The notes under the pieces: generated by a model | Database searches by the model: none | Told to the model about the DNA's origin: nothing | What the model saw: the letters and a program-made list of their open reading frames with translations, nothing else | Source: Pseudoxanthomonas sp. GM95 | Lineage (GTDB): Bacteria; Pseudomonadota; Gammaproteobacteria; Xanthomonadales; Xanthomonadaceae | Reading direction: 5' to 3' | Length of the DNA: 64,000 nt | NCBI RefSeq assembly: GCF_900109775.1 | Contig: NZ_FOAX01000001.1 | Span: 744,001-808,000 of the forward strand | Position numbers and translations under genes: made by a program | Shown: positions 24,592 to 34,582 of the stretch, one piece after another | How the letters are laid out: each line of letters begins with the position of its first letter | Position numbering within the stretch: position 1 is the first letter of the stretch

Positions 24592-26409
24592 ATGCCGCCT
24601 GAATCACCCGCCTCGATGCGGAACATCCGCAATTTCTCGATCATCGCCCATGTCGACCACGGCAAGTCCACGCTGGCCGACCGCATCATCCAGCTGTGCG
24701 GTGGTCTGCAGGCCCGTGAGATGGAGGCGCAGGTGCTCGACTCGAATCCGATCGAGCGCGAGCGCGGCATCACCATCAAGGCCCAGTCCGTGTCCCTGCC
24801 GTATACGGCCAAGGACGGGCAGACCTACCAGCTGAATTTCATCGACACCCCCGGCCACGTCGACTTCTCCTATGAAGTCAGCCGCTCGCTGGCCGCCTGC
24901 GAAGGCGCGCTGCTGGTGGTCGATGCCGCCCAGGGCGTGGAAGCCCAGTCGGTGGCCAACTGCTACACCGCGGTGGAGCAGGGCCTGGAAGTGGTGCCGG
25001 TGCTCAACAAGATCGACCTGCCCACCGCCGACATCGACAAGGCCAAGGCCGAGATCGAGGCGGTGATCGGCATCGATGCTGACGACGCGGTGCCCGTCAG
25101 CGCCAAGACCGGCCTGAACGTGGATCTGGTGCTGGAGGCGATCGTCCAGCGCATCCCGCCGCCGGTGCCACGCGACACCGACAAGCTGCAGGCACTGATC
25201 ATCGACTCGTGGTTCGACAACTACCTGGGCGTGGTCTCGCTGGTGCGCGTGATGCAGGGCGAGATCGGCCCGCGCACCAAGCTGCTGGTGATGTCCACCG
25301 GCCGCACGCATGAAGTGGACAAGGTCGGCGTGTTCACGCCCAAGCGCAAGGAGCTGCCCAAGCTCGGTGCCGGCGAAGTGGGCTGGATCACCGCCTCGAT
25401 CAAGGACGTGCACGGCGCGCCGGTCGGCGACACCCTGACCCTGGCCAGCGATCCGGCGCCCGCGCCACTGCCGGGTTTCCAGGAGATGCAGCCACGCGTG
25501 TTCTCCGGCCTGTTCCCGGTCAATGCCGAGGACTATCCGTCCCTGCGCGAGGCGCTGGACAAGCTGCGCCTGAACGACGCGGCCCTGCGCTTCGAGCCGG
25601 AAAGCTCAGAGGCGATGGGCTTCGGTTTCCGCTGCGGCTTCCTCGGCATGCTGCACATGGAGATCGTGCAGGAGCGCCTGGAGCGCGAGTACGACCTGGA
25701 CCTGATCGGCACTGCGCCGACGGTGGTCTACGAAGTGCTCAAGACCGATGGCAGCATCCTCTCGTTGGATAACCCGTCCAAGCTGCCGCAGTCCAACCTG
25801 ATCGAGGAAGTGCGCGAGCCCATCATCCGCGCCAACATCCTCACGCCCGAGGCCTACATCGGCGCGATCATCAAGCTGTGCGAGGAAAAGCGCGGCGTGC
25901 AGATCGGCATCCAGTACCTGGCCAGCCAGGTGCAGATCAGCTACGAGCTGCCGATGGCCGAAGTGGTGCTGGATTTCTTCGACAAGCTCAAGTCCGTATC
26001 GCGCGGTTATGCGTCGCTGGATTACTCGTTCCTGCGTTTCCAGGCGGGTCCGTTCGTGCGCCTGGATACGCTGATCAACGGCGACAAGGTCGATGCGTTG
26101 AGCCTGATCGTGCACCGCAGCCACGCCGACCGCCGCGGCCGCGAACTGACCGAGAAGATGCGCGAGCTGATCCCACGGCAGATGTTCGACGTGGCCATCC
26201 AGGCCGCGGTCGGCGCGCAGATCATCGCCCGCTCGACGGTCAAGGCGATGCGCAAGAACGTGCTGGCCAAGTGCTACGGCGGCGACATCAGCCGCAAGAA
26301 GAAACTCTTGGAAAAGCAGAAGGAAGGCAAGAAGCGCATGAAGCAGGTCGGCCGCGTGGAGATTCCGCAGGAAGCCTTCCTGGCCGTGCTGCAGGTGGAC
26401 AGCAAGTAA
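24592..26409 (+). CDS. lepA: Elongation factor 4 (LepA), ribosome-associated GTPase
   Basis: 605 residues from ATG 24592; an ATG at 24616 gives 597 residues, closer to the 599 of E. coli, and neither has a clear Shine-Dalgarno. GTPase motifs are intact: [14 protein letters not shown] and NKID. The domain order is that of translational GTPases, ending in the LepA-specific C-terminal domain rich in Lys ([17 protein letters not shown]). EF4 acts on ribosomes during translation and subunit maturation. It precedes lepB as in E. coli. Confidence 0.96.
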   Translation: MPPESPASMRNIRNFSIIAHVDHGKSTLADRIIQLCGGLQAREMEAQVLDSNPIERERGITIKAQSVSLPYTAKDGQTYQLNFIDTPGHVDFSYEVSRSLAACEGALLVVDAAQGVEAQSVANCYTAVEQGLEVVPVLNKIDLPTADIDKAKAEIEAVIGIDADDAVPVSAKTGLNVDLVLEAIVQRIPPPVPRDTDKLQALIIDSWFDNYLGVVSLVRVMQGEIGPRTKLLVMSTGRTHEVDKVGVFTPKRKELPKLGAGEVGWITASIKDVHGAPVGDTLTLASDPAPAPLPGFQEMQPRVFSGLFPVNAEDYPSLREALDKLRLNDAALRFEPESSEAMGFGFRCGFLGMLHMEIVQERLEREYDLDLIGTAPTVVYEVLKTDGSILSLDNPSKLPQSNLIEEVREPIIRANILTPEAYIGAIIKLCEEKRGVQIGIQYLASQVQISYELPMAEVVLDFFDKLKSVSRGYASLDYSFLRFQAGPFVRLDTLINGDKVDALSLIVHRSHADRRGRELTEKMRELIPRQMFDVAIQAAVGAQIIARSTVKAMRKNVLAKCYGGDISRKKKLLEKQKEGKKRMKQVGRVEIPQEAFLAVLQVDSK

Positions 26410-26498
26410 GCGAGGCGAAGCGGCCCGCGCGAGATGCGCTGGCCTGGTTCGCAATGTGATCGCCGGGCAGTCCCGGTTCTCCAGTTCTAGGAAAAACG

Positions 26499-27293
26499 AT
26501 GGTCTGGTTTGAAACAATCCTGGTGGTGCTCACCCTGCTGACCGGTGTGATCTGGCTGGCCGACAAGCTGTTCCTGGCCAAGCGCCGCGCTGCCAAGGCC
26601 GGGCTGCTGGAAGAGGAGCCGGTGCTGGTGGACTACTCCAAGGCCTTCTTCCCGGTGCTGGCGATCGTGCTGATCCTGCGCAGCTTCGTCGCCGAGCCGT
26701 ACAAGATTCCGTCGGCCTCGATGATGCCCAACCTGCTGATCGGCGATTTCATCCTGGTCAACAAGTTCTCCTACGGCCTGCGCCTGCCGATCACCAACAC
26801 CAAGTTCGTGCCGCTGGGCGAGCCCAAGCGCGGCGACGTGGTGGTGTTCAAGCCGCCGATGGACCCGGAAAACAACTGGGTCAAGCGCATCGTTGGCCTG
26901 CCGGGCGACACCATCAGCTTCACCGGCAACACCTTGTCGGTGAACGGCACCCCGGTGACCTACAAGCCGCTGGGCACCTACGAAGGCCGCGGCCTGCCGC
27001 CGGGCAGTGACCGGGTGACCCTGCTGCAGGAAGACCTGCCCGGCCGCACCCACACCCTCTACGAAGACCTGGGTCGTTACACCGGCGAGGGCACCTGGAC
27101 GGTGCCGGCCGGCCACTATTTCGTGATGGGCGACAATCGTGATAATAGCGAGGACGGCCGTCTGTGGACGGACACGCACTTCCTGCCGGAAGAGAATCTC
27201 AGGGGCAAGGCGTTCCTGATCTGGCTCAATTGCGAAGGCTGGTTCTGCAAGAACGGGTTCGATCCGTCCCGCATCGGGCACGGCATCGAGTGA
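26499..27293 (+). CDS. lepB: Signal peptidase I
   Basis: 264 residues. Two N-terminal membrane helices (residues ~2-22 and ~48-65) precede the periplasmic catalytic domain. The Ser-Lys dyad is Ser74 in PSASMMP and Lys129 in NWVKRIVGLPGD, and the box GDNRDNSEDGR is intact. LepB removes signal peptides from exported proteins. Seen in sequence: AGGAAA lies ahead of the start codon. The downstream DUF4845 and rnc genes follow closely. Confidence 0.96.
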   Translation: MVWFETILVVLTLLTGVIWLADKLFLAKRRAAKAGLLEEEPVLVDYSKAFFPVLAIVLILRSFVAEPYKIPSASMMPNLLIGDFILVNKFSYGLRLPITNTKFVPLGEPKRGDVVVFKPPMDPENNWVKRIVGLPGDTISFTGNTLSVNGTPVTYKPLGTYEGRGLPPGSDRVTLLQEDLPGRTHTLYEDLGRYTGEGTWTVPAGHYFVMGDNRDNSEDGRLWTDTHFLPEENLRGKAFLIWLNCEGWFCKNGFDPSRIGHGIE

Positions 27294-27324
27294 TCTGGTG
27301 ATCCACAAGGGGATGGGGAACAAC

Positions 27325-27708
27325 ATGAAGCACAAGCAGAGTGGCATCACGCTGATCGGGTTCTTGATCGTATTGTCCGTGGTTGGATTTGCCGCGTATG
27401 TGGGGATGAAGCTGTTCCCGATGTATGAGGAGTATTACTCGCTGAAGATGGCGGCCAAGGGCCTGGCAGACGAGCCCGGCTCGGCCAGCATGGATCCGGC
27501 CAAATTGCAGGATCTGCTGTTCCGTCGCCTGGACATCAACTACTCGGAAAGCGTCAAGCCGCAGGACGTGAAGTTCAAGCGCATCGATGCCGGTTGGAAC
27601 ATGCACGTCCAGTACGAGGTGCGTAAGCCGCTGGTGGGCAACCTCGATGTGGTCGGCAAGTTTGAAGTCTCCCAGGACATCACGAAGGGCGGCGGTGGCG
27701 AAGGCTGA
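27325..27708 (+). CDS. DUF4845 protein with pilin-like N-terminus
   Basis: 127 residues from ATG 27325, chosen because GGGGA lies five bases upstream; ATG 27313 and GTG 27298 are in frame further up. The start [20 protein letters not shown] resembles a type IV pilin or pseudopilin N-helix (short basic leader, then a hydrophobic stretch), though the Gly-Phe cleavage motif is not canonical. The rest is the DUF4845 domain. This family is conserved between lepB and rnc in many gammaproteobacteria and its function is unknown. It overlaps the rnc start by 14 bases. Confidence 0.8.
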   Translation: MKHKQSGITLIGFLIVLSVVGFAAYVGMKLFPMYEEYYSLKMAAKGLADEPGSASMDPAKLQDLLFRRLDINYSESVKPQDVKFKRIDAGWNMHVQYEVRKPLVGNLDVVGKFEVSQDITKGGGGEG

Positions 27709-28375
27709 ACCGACCGCCGGCAGTGACCGGATCGGCCATCGTTTCGCCGATCCGCAGCTGCTGGCGCAGGCGCTGACCCATCGCAGCGCCGGCACGCCGC
27801 ATAACGAGCGGCTGGAATTCCTCGGCGACGGCATCGTCAACCTGCTGATTGCCGAAGTGCTGTTCCAGCGCTGGCCCAAGGCGGATGAGGGCGCGCTCAC
27901 CCGCGCCCGCGCCGAGCTGGTCCGCGAAGCCTCACTGGCCACCATCGCACGCGAGCTCGACCTCGGCGCCCGCCTGACCATGGGTCCGGGCGAAATGAAG
28001 TCCGGCGGCCATCGCCGCGATTCGATCCTGGCCGATGCCGTTGAGGCCATCGTGGCTGCGATCTATCTCGATGCTGGCTTCGAGACCTGCCGCAGCCGCG
28101 TGCTGCCGTGGTTCGAATCCGCGCTGGCCGCATTGCCGGTCGGCAAGCCCGAGAAAGACCCCAAGACCCGTCTCCAGGAGTGGCTGCAAGGCAAGCAGAA
28201 GCCGCTGCCCACCTACGAGCTGGTCTGCGAATCGGGCGAGGAACACGCCCGCCATTTCCAGGTCCGCTGCAGTACCAGCGACCCCATCCTCTCCGCCGAA
28301 GGCGAAGGCAATTCGCGCAGGGTCGCTGAACAGGCCGCTGCGGCCGGTGTCATCAGCCAGCTGCCACGCAGGTAA
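27695..28375 (+). CDS. rnc: Ribonuclease III
   Basis: 226 residues from GTG 27695, the same length as E. coli RNase III; this start lies inside the end of the DUF4845 gene. The signature [11 protein letters not shown] with its metal-binding acidic residues is intact, as is the second acidic site ([13 protein letters not shown]). A double-stranded RNA-binding domain follows from residue ~155. RNase III cuts rRNA precursors and structured mRNAs, and often autoregulates its operon. Confidence 0.95.
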   Translation: MAKAEPTAGSDRIGHRFADPQLLAQALTHRSAGTPHNERLEFLGDGIVNLLIAEVLFQRWPKADEGALTRARAELVREASLATIARELDLGARLTMGPGEMKSGGHRRDSILADAVEAIVAAIYLDAGFETCRSRVLPWFESALAALPVGKPEKDPKTRLQEWLQGKQKPLPTYELVCESGEEHARHFQVRCSTSDPILSAEGEGNSRRVAEQAAAAGVISQLPRR

Positions 28376-28385
28376 AGTTGTCCCC

Positions 28386-29294
28386 ATGAATGAGTCCACC
28401 TCCCACCGCAGCGGCAGCGTTGCGGTCATCGGCCGTCCCAACGTCGGCAAGTCCACACTGACCAACGCGCTGGTCGGCGCCAAGGTGTCGATCACCTCCA
28501 GCCGTCCGCAGACCACGCGCCACCGGTTGCTGGGCATCGCGACCTTCCCGGCCGGGCAGGTTGCGCTGGTTGACACGCCCGGGCTGCACAAGCAGCAGGG
28601 CAAGTATTCGGCCTCGGCCATGAGCCGGGTCATGAACCGCGCGGCGCGCGGCGCGCTGGAAGGCGTCGATGCAGGCCTGCTGGTGATCGAGGCCGGCCGC
28701 TGGGACGAGACCGACACCCTGGCCTACAACGTGCTCAGCGACACCGGGATCCCGGTGATCCTGGTGATCAACAAGGTCGACCGGCTCAAGGAAAAATCCG
28801 AGCTGCTGCCGTTCCTGGCGCAGGTCAGCGAGGGCCGCACCTTCGCTGCCGTGCATCCGATCTCGGCGCTGAAGAAGAACGGCCTGGACGCGCTGGTGCG
28901 CGACGTGCTGGCGCAGCTGCCAGAAGCGCCGCCGATGTTCGGCGAGGACGAGATCACCGACCGCAGCGAGCGCTTCCTGGCCGGCGAACTGGTGCGCGAG
29001 CAGCTGATGCGCCAGCTCGGTGCCGAACTGCCGTATGCGACCACCACCGAGATCGAGAGCTTCACCGTCGACGGCAACATGCTGCGCATCGGCGCGGTGA
29101 TCTGGGTCGAGCGCGAAAGCCAGAAGGCGATCGTGATCGGCAAGGGCGGCGCGCGGCTCAAGGATATCGGCAGCAAGGCGCGCCAGCAGATGGAGCACCT
29201 GTTCGACCGCAAGGTGTTCCTGGAAACCTGGGTGCGCGTGCGCGAAGGCTGGTCGGACGACGAGACCGCGCTGAAGGCGTTCGGTTACGAATAA
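28386..29294 (+). CDS. era: GTPase Era
   Basis: 302 residues from ATG 28386. GTPase motifs [20 protein letters not shown] and NKVD are followed by a C-terminal KH domain ([13 protein letters not shown]). Era binds 16S rRNA and assists small-subunit maturation. It starts 10 bases after rnc, the widespread rnc-era-recO arrangement. Confidence 0.96.
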   Translation: MNESTSHRSGSVAVIGRPNVGKSTLTNALVGAKVSITSSRPQTTRHRLLGIATFPAGQVALVDTPGLHKQQGKYSASAMSRVMNRAARGALEGVDAGLLVIEAGRWDETDTLAYNVLSDTGIPVILVINKVDRLKEKSELLPFLAQVSEGRTFAAVHPISALKKNGLDALVRDVLAQLPEAPPMFGEDEITDRSERFLAGELVREQLMRQLGAELPYATTTEIESFTVDGNMLRIGAVIWVERESQKAIVIGKGGARLKDIGSKARQQMEHLFDRKVFLETWVRVREGWSDDETALKAFGYE

Positions 29295-29386
29295 GTCCAG
29301 CGCGCTGCCCGCAAAAGGCTTCACAGCGAAAGCTGTAACGCCGCTGCTTGCTGGCATCATCGAAGGGCGCTTCCGCCGGGCTTCCG

Positions 29387-30133
29387 ATGCAATTCGACAC
29401 CACCGCCTTCGTCCTGCACACGCGCCCTTGGCGCGAGACCAGCCTGCTGGTCGAGGTGCTGACGGCTGAGCACGGACGGATGGGTCTGGTCGCGCGCGGC
29501 GTGCAGGGGCCGAAGAAGCAGGTGCTGCGTGCGGCCCTGCAGCCGTTGCAGTCCATCCGTCTGGAGGCGCAGCTGCGCGGTGAGCTGGGTCGGCTGGTGT
29601 CGGCCGAGGCGCTGGACGCGGCGCCGCGGCTGGAAGGCGAGGCGATGTTGGCCGCCTTCTACGTCAACGAGCTGATCCTGCGGCTGGTGCCGCGCCAGGA
29701 TCCCTTGCCCGATCTCTATCTGGCCTACGCCAAGGTGCGGGCGCGGCTGGCGCATGGCGATGCGCTGGCCTGGACGCTGCGCCGGTTCGAACGCGATCTG
29801 CTGGACGCGCTGGGCTTTGGCATCGCGCTGGACCTGGATGGCGACGGCATGCCGATCGATCCTGCCGCGCGCTATCGCTTCGATCCGGAATACGGGGCAC
29901 GCCGGTTGCTCAGCGAGCGTGCCGGCGAGCGCCAGTCCGCACCGACCGGACAGGCGCTGCTGGCGCTGGCCGCCGACACGCTGCCCTCGCCCTCGGATCT
30001 GGCCGATCTGCGCCGCGCGATGCGCCAGCTGCTGTCACATTACCTGGGGCCGCGCGGCCTGAAATCCTGGGAAATGCTGGCGACCTTGCCGCGTGCGCCC
30101 AAGCCGGTTGCTTCCGGTTCCAGCGAAACCTAG
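29387..30133 (+). CDS. recO: DNA repair protein RecO
   Basis: 248 residues from ATG 29387. The N-terminal OB fold ([20 protein letters not shown] and [12 protein letters not shown]) and the helical C-terminal domain fit RecO. RecO loads RecA onto SSB-coated DNA together with RecR in recombinational repair. The gap after era is 92 bases and contains no strong signal. This is the last gene of the lepA-recO run. Confidence 0.93.
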   Translation: MQFDTTAFVLHTRPWRETSLLVEVLTAEHGRMGLVARGVQGPKKQVLRAALQPLQSIRLEAQLRGELGRLVSAEALDAAPRLEGEAMLAAFYVNELILRLVPRQDPLPDLYLAYAKVRARLAHGDALAWTLRRFERDLLDALGFGIALDLDGDGMPIDPAARYRFDPEYGARRLLSERAGERQSAPTGQALLALAADTLPSPSDLADLRRAMRQLLSHYLGPRGLKSWEMLATLPRAPKPVASGSSET

Positions 30134-30144
30134 CGCCGCATCTT

Positions 30145-30233
30145 TGTGGTGCCGCTTCAGCGGCGATAGGTTCTGCGACAAAGCCCCACCGCTGCTGATG
30201 GCCCGAGGCCACGTAGAGCAGCTCCCACATTGG
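30145..30233. repeat. REP-like intergenic repeat unit
   Basis: Between recO and the convergent REC-HPt gene lies GTGCCGCTTCAGCGGCGATAG, with the hairpin GCCGC-TTCA-GCGGC (30151-30164). Some 60 bases on, the same kind of element appears in reverse (GAGCAGCTCCCACA, 30217-30230). Such GTGGGAGC/GCCGCTTCAGCGGC elements resemble the extragenic palindromes scattered through xanthomonad and pseudomonad genomes. It could also serve as a terminator for both genes. Confidence 0.5.
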
Positions 30234-30241
30234 GTTCAGGC

Positions 30242-30937
30242 CTACTGCCGCGTCTGCTGCCAGGCATCGTCGAATTCGGCCTGGCCCGCCAGATCGGGAA
30301 GGCTCGCATCCAGTACCTGCGCGGCCGCCTGCAGGCGCGCGGCCCCGACGAAGCCGGTGCTGGCGCGCAGCCGGTGCAGCTGCTGGTGCGCGGCGGCCCA
30401 GTCGCCTTCGGAAAGCGCCGCATGGATCGCGGTCGCCTGCGCGTCCAGCTCCTGAAGGAACAGTCCGCGCAGCGTCTGCAGATGGGTGGCGTTGCCGCCC
30501 AGCGCGTTCAGCGCGGTGGCGTCGTCCCACACGGGTAAGTCATTGCTGCAGGCGCGCACGGCCGCGGCGGGCAGGGGGATGTCGATCTCCAGCACGCCCA
30601 GCACCGCCTGGCGCAGCGCCGCGGCAGTGACCGGCTTGACCACCACGGCGGCGAACCCAGCCGCGCACAGGGCGGCATGCAGCGCGGGCGAATGGTCGGC
30701 GGTATGGGCCAGCGCCGGCAGGGTGGGCTGGCGTTGGCGCAGGCGCTGCAGGAGGTCTTCGCCGCGGCCGTCTGGCAGGTTGGCGTCGATCAGGCACAGG
30801 TCGAAGGCCTCGGCCAGGCCCAGGGCTTCAGCTTGGCTGCGGGCGCAGGCGACCGTGGCGGGCAGGGCCTCCAGCGCCACGCGCATGAATTCGGTGGTGG
30901 TGGGGTCGTCCTCGACCAGCAGGATGCGGGGTGTCAT
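30242..30937 (-). CDS. Response regulator receiver plus HPt phosphotransfer protein
   Basis: 231 residues. An N-terminal receiver domain has the acidic pocket (EDD at 9-11), phospho-acceptor Asp51 and Lys101. The C-terminal region (residues ~135-231) is a histidine phosphotransfer domain with His188 in LHRLRASTGFVGA, the usual HxLKG motif with Arg and Ala substitutions. There is no DNA-binding output, so it probably relays phosphate within a multistep pathway. No histidine kinase lies nearby. A strong GGGAGGA precedes the start. It is divergent from rlmD. Confidence 0.88.
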   Translation of the reverse strand: MTPRILLVEDDPTTTEFMRVALEALPATVACARSQAEALGLAEAFDLCLIDANLPDGRGEDLLQRLRQRQPTLPALAHTADHSPALHAALCAAGFAAVVVKPVTAAALRQAVLGVLEIDIPLPAAAVRACSNDLPVWDDATALNALGGNATHLQTLRGLFLQELDAQATAIHAALSEGDWAAAHQQLHRLRASTGFVGAARLQAAAQVLDASLPDLAGQAEFDDAWQQTRQ

Positions 30938-31052
30938 GTCCGAAAAATCCTCCCTGAAAGCTCACGGCCTGGCCAGTGGGCGCCCACGCCGGTCGCCGCC
31001 CCCGGCGCATCTGCGACAATACGCGATTCCCTGCACGCAGCCAGACCGCCAC

Positions 31053-32393
31053 GTGGCCCGTTCCCCGCGCATCGACAAGACCCCGTTTGAACTCGCCATC
31101 CACGACCTGAGCCACGACGGCCGCGGCGTGGCCCGTCGCCCCTCGGCCGTGGAAGGCGAATCCGGCAAGGCCGTGTTCGTCGCCGGCGCCCTGCCAGGCG
31201 AGCGCGTGCTGGTCGAACAGACCGCCCGCAGCCGCCACTTCGACGAAGCGCGCACGCTGGAGGTGCTGGAGGCCTCGCCCGATCGCGTCACCCCGCGTTG
31301 CCCGCACTTCGGCACCTGCGGCGGCTGCGTGCTGCAGCACCTGGACGAGACCAAGCAGATCGCCGCCAAGCAGCACACGCTGATGGAAAACCTGGAGCGC
31401 ATCGGCCACGTCACGCCCGAATCGGTGCTGCCGGCGCTGTGCGAAGGCAGCTGGGGCTATCGCCGCAAGGGCCGCTTCTCGGTGCGCCGGGTCGAGAAGA
31501 AGGACAAGACGCTGGTCGGCTTCCGCGAGCAGGACCCGCGCTTCGTCGCCGACCTGCGCGAGTGCCACACCGTGATCCCAGAGATCGGCTTCAAGATCGA
31601 GGCGCTCGGCCAGCTGGTCGACAGCCTGGACGGACGCGCCGACATCCCGCAGATCGAGTTCATCGCCGGCGATGACGCCATCGCCTTCGTCGTGCGCCAC
31701 CTCAATCCGCTCAACGCCGCGGACCTGGACAAGCTCACCGCCTTCGCGAAGGAACAGAACTTCGCGATCTTCCTGCAGCCCGGCGGCAACCACACCGTGC
31801 ATCCGCTGTGGCCGCACGAGGTGCCGCTGTCGTTTCGCCTGGCGCCGTGGGACGTGGAACTGGCGTTCCGGCCGCTGGACTTCATCCAGGTCAACGCCAA
31901 GCTCAACGAGAAGATGATCGCCCACGCCTTCAGCCTGCTGGATCCGCAGCCGGGCGAGCGCGTGCTGGACCTGTTCTGCGGCCTGGGCAATTTCACCCTG
32001 CCGCTGGCGCGGCTGGTGGGCGAAGTCGTCGGCGTGGAAGGCGAGGCCGGCCTGGTCGCGCGTGCGCAGGAAAACGCCACCCGCAACGGCCTGGCCAACG
32101 CGCAGTTCTTCGCCGCCGACCTGACCCAGGACCAGCGCAACGCGCCGTGGATGAAGCAGGGCTTCGACAAGCTGCTGCTGGACCCGCCGCGCTCGGGCGC
32201 GATCGACGTGCTCAAGCAGCTGCCGCTGAAAAAGTTCAACCGCATCGTCTACGTCAGCTGCCATCCGGGCTCGCTTGCGCGTGATGCCGGCTACCTGGTC
32301 AACGAGTGCGGCTTCCGGCTGGTCAGCGCCGGGGTGATGGACATGTTCCCGCATACCGCGCACGTGGAATCGATCGCGCTGTTCGAGCGCTGA
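31053..32393 (+). CDS. rlmD: 23S rRNA (uracil-1939-C5)-methyltransferase RlmD
   Basis: 446 residues from GTG 31053. An N-terminal TRAM domain is followed by the iron-sulfur cysteines (RCPHFGTCGGCVLQH and a later Cys in LRECH). The methyltransferase part has FCGLGNFTLPLA for SAM binding, DPPRSGA, and the catalytic Cys in VSCHPGSLARD. It methylates U1939 of 23S rRNA. The long open frame upstream of 31053 lies antisense to the REC-HPt gene and is not coding. Confidence 0.94.
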   Translation: MARSPRIDKTPFELAIHDLSHDGRGVARRPSAVEGESGKAVFVAGALPGERVLVEQTARSRHFDEARTLEVLEASPDRVTPRCPHFGTCGGCVLQHLDETKQIAAKQHTLMENLERIGHVTPESVLPALCEGSWGYRRKGRFSVRRVEKKDKTLVGFREQDPRFVADLRECHTVIPEIGFKIEALGQLVDSLDGRADIPQIEFIAGDDAIAFVVRHLNPLNAADLDKLTAFAKEQNFAIFLQPGGNHTVHPLWPHEVPLSFRLAPWDVELAFRPLDFIQVNAKLNEKMIAHAFSLLDPQPGERVLDLFCGLGNFTLPLARLVGEVVGVEGEAGLVARAQENATRNGLANAQFFAADLTQDQRNAPWMKQGFDKLLLDPPRSGAIDVLKQLPLKKFNRIVYVSCHPGSLARDAGYLVNECGFRLVSAGVMDMFPHTAHVESIALFER

Positions 32394-32443
32394 AACCCGC
32401 CGCTTGGCTAGCGTTCCGGTAACGGGCGCTGGTCTAGGCTATC

Positions 32444-32469
32444 GGCCCGGCGTTGCCGGGCCTTTCTTC
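32444..32469 (+). terminator. Intrinsic terminator after rlmD
   Basis: GGCCCGGC (32444-32451), loop GTT, GCCGGGCC (32455-32462), then TTTCTTC. It ends 15 bases before the next start codon, so the hairpin may instead lie in the 5' leader of the CYTH gene. Confidence 0.65.
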
Positions 32470-32483
32470 ATCTGGTGCCGCAC

Positions 32484-33002
32484 ATGGGTCTGGAAATCGA
32501 ACGCAAGTTCCTGTTGGCCGACGACGGCTGGCGCGCCGCGGCGCACCGGGCGATCCCGATGGCGCAGGGCTATCTCAACGATCTGTCGGTGGTCGCCGGC
32601 GGCGCGCAGAAGGCCTCGGTGCGCGTGCGCATCGAAGGCGAGACCGCCGCGCTCAACCTCAAATCCCGCGAGACCGGCCACACCCGCCAGGAATTCGAGT
32701 ATTCGATTCCCGTCGCCGACGCGCAGGCGCTGCTCAAGCTGTGCGTGGGCGGTCTGGTCGAGAAGACCCGGCACCTGGTGCAGGTCGGCGCGCACCTGTG
32801 GGAAATCGATGAATTCGCCGGTGACAACGCCGGGCTGGTGGTGGCCGAGATCGAGCTGGACCACGCCGATGAGGCCTTCGAATGCCCGGCCTGGCTGGGC
32901 CGGCAGGTGACCGACAGCCTGCGCTATTACAATCTGGCCCTGGCCGATCGCCCGTTTTCGCAGTGGAGCGAGGACGAGCGCACCGCGGCCGACGTCGGAT
33001 AA
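32484..33002 (+). CDS. CYTH domain protein (triphosphate tunnel metalloenzyme)
   Basis: 172 residues from ATG 32484. The defining EIERKFL motif opens the protein, and alternating basic and acidic strands follow (VRVRIEG, LNLKSR, EFEY, WEIDEF, VAEIELDH). CYTH enzymes act on triphosphate-containing substrates in a beta-barrel tunnel, in bacteria often inorganic tripolyphosphate. The exact substrate cannot be told from sequence. It lies 12 bases ahead of nagZ. Confidence 0.88.
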   Translation: MGLEIERKFLLADDGWRAAAHRAIPMAQGYLNDLSVVAGGAQKASVRVRIEGETAALNLKSRETGHTRQEFEYSIPVADAQALLKLCVGGLVEKTRHLVQVGAHLWEIDEFAGDNAGLVVAEIELDHADEAFECPAWLGRQVTDSLRYYNLALADRPFSQWSEDERTAADVG

Positions 33003-33014
33003 GGACCGCTTTAC

Positions 33015-34016
33015 ATGCTTGCAATCGGCATCGCCGGCACCGAACTGGCCACCCACGAGCACCACTGGCTGCAGCACGACGCCGTGGCCGGGGTGGTGCT
33101 GTTCGCGCGCAATTTCGCCTCGCGCCAGCAGGTGACCCAGCTGTGCGCGGCGATCCGCGCCGCCACGGCGCGTCCGCTGCTGATCTGCGTCGACCAGGAA
33201 GGCGGCCGCGTGCAGCGCTTCCGCGACGGTTACGCCGCGCTGCCGCCGCTGGAGGTGTTCGGCGCGCAGTACGCCACCGACCCGAAAGGTGCACTCGAAC
33301 AGGCCCACGACCACGCCTGGCTGATGGCCAGCGAGGTGCGCGCCAGCGGCGTGGACCTGAGCTTCGCGCCGGTGGTGGACCTGGGTCGCGGCAACAAGGC
33401 GATCGGCAGCCGCGCCTTCCACGCCGATCCGCACGTGGTGGCCGAATTCACCCGCGCCTATGTGCGCGGCATGCATGACGCCGACATGGCGGCCACGCTC
33501 AAACACTTTCCCGGCCACGGCACGGTTGCCGAAGACACGCATTTCGACAACGCCACTGACCCGCGTCCGCTGGCCGTGCTGCAGGCCGAGGACCTGGTGC
33601 CGTTCGGCGCCGGCATCGACGCCGGCGCCGATGCGGTGATGCTGGCGCACGTGGTGTATCCGGCCGTCGCGCCGGAGCCTGCGGGCTATTCGCCGCGCTG
33701 GATCGAGCTGTTGCGGCAGGAAATGGGGTTCCGCGGGGTGGTGTTCTCCGACGATATCTCGATGGCCGCCGCCCATTCGGCCGGTGGCGTCGCCCAGCGC
33801 GTCGCGCTGCACCTGGATGCCGGCTGCGATGTCGTGCTGGCCTGCCAGCCGGACGTGGTCGAAGACGCCTTGCGTGCGGTCGAAGGCCGCGCCCTCAATA
33901 CCGCCGCGCTGATCGGACTGATCGGCCGCGGGCCCCGCGCGTGGGAAGGCCTGCTGGCCGATACGCGCTACGAATCCGCGCTTTCGCGCCTGCCATCTTC
34001 CAAGGGAACCGCCTGA
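33015..34016 (+). CDS. nagZ: Beta-N-acetylhexosaminidase NagZ
   Basis: 333 residues. Cytosolic glycoside hydrolase family 3 enzyme that removes GlcNAc from recycled anhydromuropeptides. The family signature KHFPGHGTVAEDTH (with the acid/base His) and the nucleophile Asp in FSDDISM are intact. In organisms with inducible AmpC beta-lactamase, its product triggers induction. The TGA shares one base with the hpt ATG (TGATG). Confidence 0.95.
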   Translation: MLAIGIAGTELATHEHHWLQHDAVAGVVLFARNFASRQQVTQLCAAIRAATARPLLICVDQEGGRVQRFRDGYAALPPLEVFGAQYATDPKGALEQAHDHAWLMASEVRASGVDLSFAPVVDLGRGNKAIGSRAFHADPHVVAEFTRAYVRGMHDADMAATLKHFPGHGTVAEDTHFDNATDPRPLAVLQAEDLVPFGAGIDAGADAVMLAHVVYPAVAPEPAGYSPRWIELLRQEMGFRGVVFSDDISMAAAHSAGGVAQRVALHLDAGCDVVLACQPDVVEDALRAVEGRALNTAALIGLIGRGPRAWEGLLADTRYESALSRLPSSKGTA

Positions 34017-34582
34017 TGTCCGACACCGCCCCCACCATCCGCCAGGCCCTGGCCAACGCCGACCTGCTGGTGGACCGCCCCACGCTGGACGCGGCCATCG
34101 CCAAAATGGCCGACGCCATCGCCGCCGACTACGCCGGCGAAGTGCCGGTGTTCCTGACCATCATGCACGGCGGCCTGCCGTTCGCCGGCCAGCTCTCGCT
34201 GGAGCTGGGCGCGCGCGCGCTGGATCTGCAGTACGACTATCTGCACGCCACCCGCTACCGCGGCGAGACCGAAGGCGGCGAGCTGGTCTGGAAGCACCGC
34301 CCGGCCACCGCGCTATACGGCCGCCGCGTGCTGCTGGTCGATGACATTCTTGACGAGGGCCACACCCTGCTCAACGTGCGCCAGTGGTGCCTGGAGCAGG
34401 GCGCCACCGACGTGCGCATCGCGGCGATGACGGTCAAGGACCACGACCGCTGCGTGCCGGGCATCAAGGCCGACTACGTCGGCGTGACCGTGCCGGACCG
34501 CTACGTGTTCGGCTTTGGCATGGACGTGCACGAGCTCCTGCGCAACCTGCCGGCGATCTATGCGATGAAGGAACCCAAGTGA
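34016..34582 (+). CDS. hpt: Hypoxanthine-guanine phosphoribosyltransferase
   Basis: 188 residues from ATG 34016. The PRPP-binding loop VLLVDDILDEGHTL and the MHGG loop are present. It converts hypoxanthine and guanine to nucleotides. Its TGA overlaps the GTG of the phosphorylase gene. The pairing makes sense: the phosphorylase releases hypoxanthine, which this enzyme can reuse. Confidence 0.93.
   Translation: MSDTAPTIRQALANADLLVDRPTLDAAIAKMADAIAADYAGEVPVFLTIMHGGLPFAGQLSLELGARALDLQYDYLHATRYRGETEGGELVWKHRPATALYGRRVLLVDDILDEGHTLLNVRQWCLEQGATDVRIAAMTVKDHDRCVPGIKADYVGVTVPDRYVFGFGMDVHELLRNLPAIYAMKEPK

Noticed and set aside
31053..32393. Treating the whole 30486-32393 frame as the RlmD gene
   Set aside because: The upstream part lies antisense to the REC-HPt gene. 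The TRAM domain begins right after GTG 31053.
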